This document shows, in pieces, positions 24,801 to 35,242 of a stretch of 64,000 nucleotides of DNA. Made by a program: the position numbers and the translations under genes. The DNA lies in contig NC_088295.1 of the NCBI RefSeq assembly GCF_032854445.1, positions 16,915,385 through 16,979,384 of the forward strand, written 5' to 3'. This DNA comes from Liolophura sinensis (taxonomy: Eukaryota > Mollusca > Polyplacophora > Chitonida > Chitonidae). Within the stretch, counting starts at the first letter, position 1; each line of letters begins with the position of its first letter. The notes beneath the pieces were generated by a model, which was given only the letters and a program-made list of their open reading frames with translations, searched no databases and was not told the DNA's origin.

Positions 24801-27800
24801 TACTGAACCCTCTGAGAAATCGTTCCAGTGTGATAGCCTTGAATGATGACCTAGTTAAATAATTCGCAGGGCTTGCATATACAGGCTGTTGCCATAGCGA
24901 ATGGCAACCGCTGTAAATTCTCCATCCAGAGATGGCAGCAAAGCAAAAATAACTGAAACTAAACAAATGGTGGAGGAAATGATTCTGCAAATGAGCAACG
25001 GCGTATTCGTAAGGATAGGGAAAGCCCAAGCCGCAAGATATGACTGATTCGCCATTTCTCGTGTTGGCACAGTGATGAAGTTACAGCAACAACAACAACA
25101 ACCCTAAGGTACAAGCACGCCGGGATGAAACAAAGGACGATGCAGACCATCCAGTGAGGAAAAAAATTAACACCTAAGCGTAGTTTTAGGAGTGGAAAAA
25201 TGATAGGCCGTGGCTCATTCTCAACCGTACAAAAAACACAATGACTTCTTCACTGTGCCAAAAATATGAACAGTCTCGAAAAGGAGTCTGTAGTTTTGTT
25301 AATGGATCCAGCTCATTTAAACTGGACACGATAGTGAAACATCAGTCAAGGGACACATACAGATCTGCAGCTGCTGCTGATAAGACACAAAGATTAGCGG
25401 CTGAATCTTCTTCTACTCCTATGCATCAATTCTTGTAGAGAGTTATTTTTTTCACTGATAACTGAAGGCTCCGCTGACATTGGGGTTATTGAAGAGGAGG
25501 TAGTGTACGTCTGAGTTCTGGACAAGGACTTTAAACCGTACGTGAAGTTCTTAGCTTTTAAACATGTACAAAAAGCTGATGCACCTGGACTTGTTCGTGT
25601 AATTGTGGACACCCTGAACTGTGACATGAATTTTCCAAATTGGCAAGGGTCTCTGTAGTATGTTGCGGTGATGGTGCATCTGTTAACTTATGGAAAAACA
25701 AAGGTGTAGTATCTCTTCTAACAAAAGACCATGTTCCTCACTTAACCGGGAAGCACTGTACAGCACCGATTAGAATTGGCAGAAGACTGACTACAAAAGT
25801 AGCTGCAAAAACTGTCCCATACATGGTTACCATAGACGAAGTTTTAGTTGTGTTGTAAAAAACCTACAGTAACTCTGCGCTTATGTCGGAAGGCCTGGAA
25901 GAAACTGCTAAAGCTCTTGAAGTACCAATTGTAAAACCAGTGAATGTTACTGGGACAAGGTGGGTGCAGGACAGGGAGCAAGCTGTTGCTGCTGTCCTGC
26001 GAGACTTTCCCGTCTTGACAACACATCTGCACCAAGTGAGCATCTCTCAGTCTTCAGAGAAGGCAGCAAAGTGCAAAGGTCTCTATAAGACACTCCTCTG
26101 TCCGAAATTTATCCTACTTCTGAATGTGTTACAATTTTTCCTGATCACATGCTCCACTCTCTCTAAAGTGCTACAAAACAATGACAGTACACTTGAAAAG
26201 CTACAGACAACGCTGTCAAAAACCATGTATAAACTTGAAAAGTATGACGTCTCTAATACACTAAGAATATTGGCTGAAGTTGAAATGCAAAATGAGGAAT
26301 ACAAGGGAATAAAAATGGAGAAAAGCAGAGGTGAAGCCTCTGTTGACATTACAATGAATAGAGTCCAGTCTGATATCAACAAAATATTCATTTATTTATT
26401 TGATTGGTGTTTTACACAGTACTCAAGAATATTTCACTTATACGACGACGGCCAGCATTATGGTGGAAACCCACGACCTTCCGCAGGTTGCTGGCAGATC
26501 TTCCCACGTACGACCGTAAAGGAAGCCAGTGTGAGCTGGACTTGAACTCACAGCGACTGCATTGGTGAGAGACTCCGGGGTCAATACGACAAAATATTTA
26601 CCATCATTCTGACCAGCATTAGGTCCAGATTTGACAGTGTCAGACAAAGTTTTAAGCAATTTCCACATATTCTCTCCAGTGGCCAGATCAGGAGTCCAGA
26701 ATTGTGGAGTATGGGGGCATTCAAGCTACAGGCACTCAATGCAAAGTAGGAGAACATTCTTAAAAGGAAAGGTTATGAATGTGACAAGATGCAACTTGAA
26801 TGGCACAGGATTTTACTGGATCTGACTCACACATATGTACAAAAACTGCATGAAATGACCTCCCTAAAAATGTGGCCAAAGGTCCTTAGAGACAAGGATC
26901 TGTTTAAGGATTACAGCAACATTCTGGCCTTGGTCAAAATTTATTTGGTCATCCCAATATCAGCTGAGGCAGACAGGGGCTTTTCGTGGATGAATCATGT
27001 AAAGACAGACTACAGATCTCGCCTGACTACCCCTGTCTTGTGTGATCTTATGCACATTCACGTCTCAGGACAGCATTTCCACACCTGACACCAAACCCGC
27101 TTTACTGCCATGGTGGAAAGATGGCAAACTGGGGCAAAATCGAGGACTTACTGAAAAATATGGGGCCAGTGTTTTATTGTCTCATTGTGGATGTGTAGTG
27201 CTAAATAAGAGAGAAGAATTTTTGATTGACAGTTACAAGTTGAAGAACTGATTCACTTTTTTTTTTTTTAAATTTAGGACCATCACAACAGTATTGGTTG
27301 TTTCTTTCACAATTACCAGTGGACTTATTGGTTAAACTGTTAAGGGTAATGAGTTATTAAATTCATTTCATTTATCAAGTTGCAGAATTATATGCAGAAT
27401 TATAACTTGAACTGGAATGTGTGTACCATGCAAAAAGAGATGTATATAAAGTTTGTTTTTTTAAATAAACTTTTCATAAACCTCTGAAAAGTTCATAATT
27501 TATGGCTCCTCCTTTTGGTATATGGCTCCTAATAGTTTGACTTTTGGGAGCCAGTGGCCCCTGGGGCTAGGTAGAGTATTTCAACCCCTGGGTTAACATA
27601 GTAGTTTATCACCAACCCTAGAGTAGTTAACATTTCAGTTTCTCACCAACCCTACAGTAGGTTAACATTTCAGTTTATCACCAACCATAGAGTAGGTCAC
27701 TTACCAGTTTCTTGCCTCGCTGAATTTCTTTAATCACATCATTTATTTTGAACCCACCAAAGTGTTTAAACTTGTACTGTGTAAGCAGAGCAGAGTATTG

Positions 27801-28484
27801 CTGTGAAAAAACACAGAAAATAAATATTCAAGATTGAATTACACAATCTATAAAAACCTTCTTGTGTAATTTATGGAAATTAAATAGAAACTATTCCGTG
27901 ATAAACCTTTGTGGCCTTTGCTTGCTATTATACATATTCTATGAAAACAGCTCATACAGTTTGGAATCTTTATATACAGTGTATATATAGTCTTGAACTT
28001 TCAACTGCATGTTCTGCTTCCAAATTATTATGCATTAAATTTCAATTTCATAACACCATGTATACCAAATATGACAAATTAATCGAAATCATTTAAAAGT
28101 ATTAAATTGTTCCTAGGTGAACACAATTTGATATATTTGTTGCTAATGATTCCAATGCACCAATTTCATATATTTTAATAGTGCATGTATAAGTCTGAGA
28201 TCTCAAAATTCTCCTCTTATTTCATTTTTCGGCCCACCACAAGGGAGGCAATAACTCCTGATATTTAGCTTGAGCCACAAATCAGAGAGGAACCAGTCCG
28301 TCACATACAACCAACCTTAAGTATCGAGTGAAATGAAAATTGCTTGTTTCCCACTCACCATACATTTGTGATGTGCAGACACGATCTCCCCACTCTTACT
28401 CTCTTGCACATGTAACGGGCCACAGACCTTCTCTGCCTCCCTCCCCCGTTTACAGAAACCGCACACAACATCCTCTGTGTCCAT
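18849..28484 (-). CDS. extended-PHD (PHF6/PHF11-type) zinc-finger protein
   Basis: I built this gene from eight exons with GT donors, AG acceptors and matching phases: 28484-28359, 27800-27705, 24156-23975, 23030-22972, 21943-21344, 20707-20521, 20242-19383, 19063-18849 (2325 nt, 774 aa). Residues about 8-145 form an extended PHD domain: CGFC, then HHKCM, the linker FGGF...EIQRGKKL, CYVC, the signature GATAGC, FHFYC, and YRVFCCQEH. This domain is known from chromatin-associated PHF6 and PHF11. A DSDSDEDED acidic stretch follows, then a Ser/Lys-rich linker with a nuclear-localisation-like KRLKKSSK. The roughly 400-residue C-terminal half has mixed alpha/beta-like composition that I cannot assign, and the protein ends in an AT-hook-like GRPRKNPR. 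The start at Met 28484 is the first ATG before the domain. An upstream in-frame extension to 28560, or a further 5' exon, is possible. Confidence 0.8.
21195..21286 (+). mobile_element. SINE family 1 fragment (plus orientation)
   Basis: Contains GTGGGAAGGTCTGCCAG, AACCTGCAGAAGGTCATGGG, TTTCCCTGGGCTCTGC, CGGTTTCCTC and then CACCAATCAAATAAATAAAT. The middle of the body is deleted between CGGTTTCCTC and the tail. It lies in the intron of the ePHD gene between 20707 and 21344. Confidence 0.7.
23139..23362 (-). mobile_element. diverged SINE family 1 copy
   Basis: Begins with TCATTTATTTGATTGTTGTTT and AATTTCACTTAGACAATGG, followed by GATGGGTGGAGAAAACC and a much-changed remainder. It is an old insertion in the ePHD intron between 22972 and 23975... 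more precisely between the exon ending at 23030 and the one starting at 23975. Confidence 0.5.
24366..24590. repeat. minisatellite half-array, left of the hAT insertion
   Basis: Three units of about 52 bp (AGTTACCAGTTTGTCAGCAG, CCCAAGAGCCCGTAACTTAT, CAGTTTCTCGCC) followed by shorter units with CAGTTTCTCACCAACCC. The core matches the exon/5' splice junction at 27700-27715. The same short unit continues on the other side of the hAT element at 27591-27704, so one array was split by the insertion. Confidence 0.75.
24591..27590 (+). mobile_element. hAT-family DNA transposon, 3.0 kb, degenerate
   Basis: The ends are inverted repeats: CAGGGTTTGAAATACT at 24591 and the complement of CAGGGGTTGAAATACT ending at 27590. 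CAGGG is a common hAT terminus. GGTTA lies directly outside both ends. Inside, plus-strand frames with stops encode a ZNF862/KIAA1586-like transposase: a TTF-type zinc-finger segment (KYEQSRKGVCSFVNGSSSFK, 25262-25320), the core segment CCGDGASVNLWKNKGVVSLL (25657-25720), GTRWVQDREQAV (25950-25990), and a C-terminal dimerisation region (VKIYLVIPISAEADRGFSWM, 26933-26995, then TDYRSRLT). It lies in intron 2 of the ePHD gene, opposite to its direction, and contains a nested SINE. Confidence 0.85.
26389..26588 (-). mobile_element. SINE family 1 nested in the hAT element
   Basis: Minus orientation, 5'-truncated (the tRNA-like head is missing). It is flanked by the 10-bp direct repeat ACAAAATATT at 26379-26388 and 26589-26598, a target-site duplication. 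It interrupts the transposase-like reading frame, so the SINE arrived after the hAT insertion. Confidence 0.9.
27591..27704. repeat. minisatellite half-array, right of the hAT insertion
   Basis: Three to four units of about 35 bp with GTTAACATTTCAGTTT, CTCACCAACCCTACAGTAG. The final unit runs into the 5' splice junction of the 27705-27800 exon (GTCACTTACCAGTTTCTTGCC), which reads as a diverged unit of the same repeat. Confidence 0.7.
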
Positions 28485-28560
28485 ATGGAGTTTAACGGTA
28501 CGTACTTCTTTCCTCAGACTATCACCATTGCCACTCAGTTCGGCAGTGATCACTCTGGAG

Positions 28561-30766
28561 CTTAATAAGATTGATTTAGTGATAAGTCAAAGAAATCAGA
28601 CCTGATTTTTTTTTTGAGCACATGTAGTAGGACATATTTTAATGAGATACATGTAAACTATGCCTTTTCGGACATGTTGCAAGTGGCTTCTGCATGACCA
28701 TTTGGGACCTGATGTAGCCAGAGGCAAGTAGAACTATACGACACTAAGTCGACATGGCAGTCGAACTATACGACACCGAGATGGTCATGTGAGATACTGG
28801 CTTAGTATTTAGTGCTATGATTGCAGACACACATTGAGCCCCACACTGTGAGCTACACGCACTACTGGCTTTTCATGTGAGATCTGTAATATTGGAGCAT
28901 AAACTGTAAACAAGAATTTGCAACTCACATGTTCTGTCTTCCCGAAAAAAACCCATACTGCACTCTAATGCACACTGCTACCCTGCATATACATCATCTT
29001 TGGGTGTATTTTGATAGCGAACAGGGTGTATTTTGATAGCGGGCAAGCTGTATCATACGTTCATGAAGGTATGACTTAACAGGCATAAAGAAGACTACAC
29101 TCAGGAAAGCAAAACTGTGAGACAAGGTGCTAGAAAGTAGATTAAACAAGAAGACAAAGCAGGTAATATAGAGATAATAATGTTCTTTGGGAAATCTTAA
29201 TCCCTGTAAAGCTCAGCATACATGGGAACTTAAGACCCAGTCCAACTCAACTTGGATATTGCATCGGGTCCCAAGCACAGGTCCCTATGCAAAATATCGG
29301 CATGACTCAAAATGTGGTACTCCAGTCATTAGGCGTATGCTGGTCAATCCTAAAATCAGATAGCCATCAGTGACTGGGAGCACCTCCATACACCCAGCTG
29401 ACTTGAGTTGCATCTTAAGCTCTCACTACGCCAAGCTTGAACGGATCAACATTTGACTAGAACCACAGCATGTTTTAATACGACAACATCTCTGCAGTAA
29501 GTTTTGGTAAAAAGATGTGCAAGAAGAGCAAACCGATCTTAATTTATTCATTTGATTGGTGTTTCACAAAGTATTCAAGAATATTTCACTTATACTAGGA
29601 CCACTACACTGATATTAAAAGAACTGAAGTAGTCTTACACTGATTGAATGTGTCTTTTGACTTTCGCAAAACTCATGATTTTAATAATGATTAGCAGTCA
29701 ACAGCAGTCCGGGACTCCACAGGCTTATGTGTGCTGTCATTATCCCTCTGCTCTATTGATTTACCAAAGGTATAATGTTAATCGATTATTTCTTAGGACA
29801 TACTGACTAGAGGTGTATGTTGTACAGACACCCTTGACATATTCGTCAAGGGTTGGTGACTGCATCAGCTTTTTAAATGGAGAAAGTTCTGACACTAGGT
29901 TGGGACCATCTTTGGCAAAACAAAATTTGCCAAAACCATAAACGCCGGGGCATTCTTGGATTAAGGATGCAGAGAGTTTCAAGACTAAGCCCTTTTCAGT
30001 GTGGTACTGTGATTGTTACCTGGTGCGAAAAATTCCTACTGCCCGCTAACCCTTTCCTATCCCGAACTTCCTTCACAAATTTAAAACAGTCCTTGCCCAA
30101 TTTCTTAATCGAACTATAAAATCTACGATATCTGGACACCCAATAATAGTCTCATGCGGTTTTGACAGAAAAGAACGCGAGAGAGAGTTCTTCAGGAGTT
30201 CTAACATCCAAATGGAATTTTGGGTTCCTGCACCGTGACGGGGACTTGTAAAGCTGTAGTTGTCGTGTACATCACACAACTAAGAGTATAAGTCGGGTGA
30301 CGTGAATAAAGTTGGCTTTTCACTCACACTTATACACTTATAGCAATCTGGGTAGCAGATCAACAAACTCATCTTTACAGCTCCCCTCTGACGACCCATC
30401 AGCTAAACGTAAACAAAATCACTGCACCTGCTGTCGTCAGTTTGCATCCTGCAATGTTTTGACGTATATTAATCAATTTAATCAAGTACTTACAAACCTT
30501 GTCACACTTGATAAATCCTTCGCCCACCGCGGGAAAAGGCGCCATCTGGCGACAAGGAGTATACATTTGGGGAATCCCCATTTAAGCATCGCCGTGTGTT
30601 TGCTGCATACAAAGCACACTTAGCTGAAGGCGTTAACCACCGTACCATTTTATTTAAAGTATATTACTGTGATGTGCTCTGGTAACTGAACAGAAACCCA
30701 TTTATATAGGTATATAGGCATACAGGTTTAAATATATACAAATGGTGACCCATCTTCATTTTATCA
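28561..30766. other. gene-free stretch
   Basis: No exon with a family match or convincing splice sites was found. A SINE family 1 tail fragment lies at 29541-29600 (TTCATTTGATTGGTGTTTCA, GAATATTTCACTTATAC). Any promoter or 5' exon of the ePHD gene would lie here, but I could not locate one. Confidence 0.45.
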
Positions 30767-31176
30767 AACCGGCCCCGACAGCGCAGTTTCTAGAGCATAC
30801 GCATCGGGGGGAGGGTGGGTGGGTGGGGGGGGGGGGGGGGGGGTGGGTGGGGGGGGGGGGGGGTGGGGGTAGATCCTAGGTAAATCCTGGGTCGGGTCAC
30901 ACCTAAGAGCTTAAAAGAGGAAGTTATAACTTCCTCACTTGTCGTTCAGCATGAAGGGGATAGTGCAACGACTGGCTGACCCGTATCAGTATAATGGCTC
31001 GGGCGATGCAGCTTAGGCCTACTTGCCTTCGGTAAGTCATCTCAGTGAAGCAGCACTAGAAAAAAAGAGTGGTGGAAATCCGTCCATCAACAAGGAGACA
31101 CATTACATACACTCTTTCATCATCATATGGCTGAAAAATCGTTAAGTACGACGTTAAACATGCGCTCACTCACTCA
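30767..31176 (+). mobile_element. SINE family 2 copy with expanded G-run
   Basis: Begins with a degenerate tRNA-like head (GGCCCCGACAGCGCAGTTTC, TAGAGCATACGCA). The region between A-box and B-box has become about 60 bp of almost pure G (30813-30868). It then continues with GGTAAATCCTGGGTCGGG, TCACACCTAAGAGCTTAAAA, GTTCAGCATGAAGGGGATAG, CCCGTATCAGTATAATGG and TTCGGTAAGTC. The 3' tail reads ATCATATGGCTGAAAAATCG, TTAAGTACGACGTTAAAC and CTCACTCACTCA. Confidence 0.8.
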
Positions 31177-32159
31177 TTTTATCAAGTCAGACACTTTCAC
31201 TGAAGAGCATGCAATCATTGAAGTTGACTTTTCTCATCGCCGGCAGGACCCCTGGCCAAACAACTCTTTATCGTGTCACTTTAAAAGAAAAACAAAAAAC
31301 CCCCTCCAATAAACAAACAGGCAGACAAGCAAATAAATAAATAAATAAATACTGAACTGAAAAATAAATACCAGTGGTAGCTAGTAGACCTATGGACTTA
31401 GCTTTAGGGGGATCTAATGTCGCGTTTGACATTGATTAAGTATTACCATTTTCAACTGTCACACTGTCGTCGATCCTCAAGTTCTACGCTCAGCAATAAT
31501 GTCTTTGTATTGACAGTAAATCAACACAGTGCACTTGATTTGTCATCATTTTTCACTAGATGGAAGAGTGATGACAGTCGTTTTAATAGCGGATGGTTGC
31601 TTCCGATTGTCTTGACAGTATGGACACAGGCCATAGCTAGATTCACTGGTAATACGTGTAGGCATACGTGGTCATGACTTTGCCAGCTAGGTCACACGTG
31701 CTATCGTCCCTTGTTTGGGTTTAATCTGTATGCTCTGGGACTAACATATTAGCCTAGGCTATGCCGTAGTCTTTAATATTATGTCACAATATACCATGCA
31801 GTGTACTCTTGCTGAAAGTCAGATCCAATGCCTTAGGTCTTTCCATTCTTTCTCTGAGACACTTGATGGTTACAGCTTGACGTTCACATATCTGAGACAG
31901 AGTATGCCGACAGTGGGCCAGAATCGCCTTCATTAGTAAGATACACTTATGTCTTGCATAAAACATTCTTGAGGTACAACACTTATCAATAAACATGTGT
32001 ACACCTGTAAATCAAATTATTATAGGCCTAAGTTATAACAAGGCATCCGTTGACCGCATCCGTATAATTAGACTAGGTCGCGTTATTTTCTATTCGCATT
32101 TCTCATCCTCTGAATTTGTAAGCCGTTCCTGAACCTACAGTTTGCAGAGCTGGTCAAGT
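31177..32159. other. gene-free stretch
   Basis: The minus-strand ORF at 31784-31996 has no recognisable motif and no convincing splice partner. Nothing else was recognised. Confidence 0.4.
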
Positions 32160-32850
32160 GTTGCCAAGCTATAAAATGAACAGAAGTGGGATTTATATAG
32201 GTGTTGTCAAGGTATGAATAGAACAGATGGGAGATTTACATAGCTAGGTGTCATCAAGACATGAAATGAACTGAAGGGAGATTTACACAAATGTTGTCAT
32301 CAAGGTATGAAATGAACAAACGTGGAATTTACATAGGTTTTGTCAAGGTATGAAATGAACAGAAGGGTTATTTATACAAGGATTTATACATGGCTTGTCA
32401 AGGCAGGAGACATATATCTGTTGTCAAGGTAAGGAATGAACAGAGGGAAGACTTATATGGGCGTTGTTAAGGTGTGGAATGAACAGAAGGAAGATTTGTA
32501 TAGGTGTTGTCAAGGTATGATATGAAAAGAAGGAAAATTTATATACGTGTTGCCAAGGTATGAAATAAAGGGAAGAGGGATTTTTATATAGCTGTTGTCA
32601 AGGTATCCAATAAACAGAATGGAAATTTATATATAGTTGTCGTCAGGATATGTAATAAACAGAAGGGAGATTTATACACCGTAGGTGTTAAGGTATGCAA
32701 TGGACAGAACGGATGCTTATACACATGTAGTTGTTAAAGTATCAAATGAACAGAATGGAGATTTATATAGCTTTTGTCAAGATATAAACTGAACAGATGT
32801 GAGATTTATACAGGTGTTGTCAAGGTATGAAATAAACAGATGGGAGAACA
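32160..32850. repeat. ~43-bp minisatellite, ~15 diverged copies
   Basis: Units contain TTGTCAAGGTATGAAATGAA, CAGAAGGGAGATTTATATAG. Copies differ by several substitutions and small indels, so this array is older than those at 15.6 and 41.1 kb. No coding frame runs through it. Confidence 0.85.
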
Positions 32851-33188
32851 ACTGTTATGGAGCATACATCCTGAATTACATTGAGCTTTTCTCTCCTTGC
32901 TAATGCCTTTAGTATACCTGTATAAACCTGGCCTAGTGAAGGTGAGGAAGAGGTGTGGTGATAGCTGTTTTGGGGGACACGTCCTAGATCTGCTTGACAG
33001 TAGATCTGGTACACTGGATATCTGGCCTAGTGCAGTTGTGGAACAGAAGTGATGACAGCTGTCCCTCTGTCCTGGATTCGCTTGGCAGTAGATCTGGTAC
33101 GCCAGATTTCTTACAGCCGAGAAATCTTGGCAGTGACGATTTTGATATTTGAACCTGCTGTCACAGCCAACAACGCTTCCACATTTTA

Positions 33189-33426
33189 TTTATTTATTTG
33201 ATTGGTGATTTACGCCGTACTCAAGAATATTTCACGTATACAATACGGCCAGCTTTATGGTTGGAGGAAACCGGGCAGAGCTCTGGGGAAACCCACGGCC
33301 ATCCGCACGTTCCTGGCAAACCTTCCCACGTACGGCCGTAGAGGAAGCCTAGCATGAGCTGGTCTTGAACTCACAGCGACTGCACTGGTGGGAGGCTCCT
33401 GGGTCATTAGGCTGCGCTAACGCGCT
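33189..33426 (-). mobile_element. SINE family 1, near full length, with 15-bp TSD
   Basis: Flanked by CGCTTCCACATTTTA at 33174-33188 and 33427-33441, an exact 15-bp target-site duplication. The plus strand shows TTTATTTGATTGGTGATTTA, the full body and most of the tRNA-like head (GGCTGCGCTAACGCGCT), truncated just before the usual end. Confidence 0.92.
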
Positions 33427-33441
33427 CGCTTCCACATTTTA

Positions 33442-35242
33442 ACATCGATGCAGCTTTAAGTCTGCATGCGCTGAAAAAAAATCGGCGGCGTATATTTAAC
33501 TGTTAAAATGGAAAGCTACACTTTTTTCATGTATCTAGAATGCTCAAAGAAGAAGAAACGTTTTGATACCGATTAGCGTGCCAAAGCGGTATGCTAGTAG
33601 TGCAACACCTATCTTTATTACTTCCCCCACATGCTCACCATTGCTTACACTCGAGTTCAAGCGTTTCCGTGGGAGGAACATTCGTTCCGGCGCATGGTAA
33701 ATTTGGGCTTCTTCGGTTCCTTTTATGGAAATAAACTGGTCAAACCCGACTTCGACGAGTCATCCGTTACTGCATACACAGACAAGGAATCGGACAAGAC
33801 AGTATAAGCCCCTATGGCTCTCTCTGAGCTTACTTTCTGAAAGCTTCCACGTTTGAGAAGCGTCATCCGTTAAAATACGCCAGGAATGCGTTTAAATTCG
33901 TATAACATGCGTATTTGAGCCTTTTCTTCGAGTCGATCAACCCAAACAGGCTTTATGATAAAATATTCGACATTTCTGTGTAGTAACATTTAGTTAATGG
34001 GTGACATGTGTTTGTCGACTTGTATGGCTTGCGGGAGACACAGGAGAATGGGGCTATGGATTGCTCGGACGGTTGACCGTTGTCTGTAAACAAACAGCAA
34101 TCTTGTTGGGGCTAACATGACTTACACTAATTCCTCAACCCTTTCGCATATGACAGAGCAACTCTCAGTACAATTTATACACATTTTAAATTTGATTTTG
34201 GAGACGAAACTACATTGGTTGGATTAGTCGGTTTCAGGGCTTCACAAAAGTATAATATTCTCAGGCTACACAGAATAATGCCTTCAGAATATGCTTGAAT
34301 AAACACCTTGCAAACATGCGAAAAGATTGAAGAATTACGGTACTACTGTTTCCATAATAACAGGAACCTAGTGGAAGGCACAAGTATGCTATGAAATCTC
34401 AGGTATTTATCCTGCTTACTACTTACTTAACATTCATCTGAATTTGGAACACAAAAATTCTTAAATGAACCCAAATTATTCCAGTATGATCCTGATACTT
34501 AGCCACTTTTCTGTGAACCATACATATATACTTGTAGTTAACATACATTATATTAGATATGGCCAGTGAGGATACCGTTGACACACCGCCACTCTGTTTA
34601 GCACACTGACAATGACAACTGATACTTCTGACGCCAACACTTCGAAAAAGCTAGGTGAAATACAGCATTTGAAGTATTATACATTACACATTATATCAAG
34701 AAGTGGTTCATGGGTTCAAATTCTTCATAAAATTTTACTTTGATCCCAGCTGTAATAATGTGACAAAAAAGTTTTTTCTTGGTGTAATCAATGTTAAATT
34801 TATGAGTTTATAAATACACAACAAATTTATGTTACACATAGATAGGTTTATTTTTTGTGTATGGTAAATTGTGCCATCTCTTAAACAAAGTGGAGAAATT
34901 TAATAGACCTGTGCCACAGACAAACTTTGAATCCACTGCAAATCTAAGGCTTCTGCTTCCACATTATCAAAGTTTTATATCTTTTACTTTAATAATTATG
35001 TGCATCATTTGTAGAGCCGCTGCAGTTTGGTGGCTTCTATCATTCAGTGTACGGTCAGTTTCTGTCATATTTAATATTATTTTTCCATGAAATTTTACGG
35101 GCAAAATGATAAGGTCCACAGCATAATTAGTCAAACAAATCATTCTTTAATTTGGACATGAATTCTCTTTTGGCTGGAAATCCTAATTTTGCTGGAAAAA
35201 TACCAGATCTGTGCTGCCATTAGCTATATTAAAAAGCCATTA
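33442..35242. other. gene-free stretch downstream of TEFM
   Basis: No exon was recognised apart from the expected TEFM 3'UTR next to 35243. It holds the MITE-like repeat at 34130-34336, listed separately. Confidence 0.4.
34130..34336. mobile_element. MITE-like repeat, copy 1
   Basis: Starts with ATTCCTCAACCCTTTC and ends with GAAAAGATTGAAGAAT, which are near-perfect inverted repeats. The interior (GAGACGAAACTACATTGGTT, TTTCAGGGCTTCACAA, GAATAAACACCTTG) matches 59971-60150. There is no coding capacity. Short inverted-repeat-bounded elements of this size are typically non-autonomous DNA transposons. Confidence 0.7.

Noticed and set aside
31784-31996. Minus-strand ORF of 70 codons
   Set aside because: A possible donor gives phase 1, which does not match the phase needed by the ePHD exon near 28560. 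No motif was recognised.
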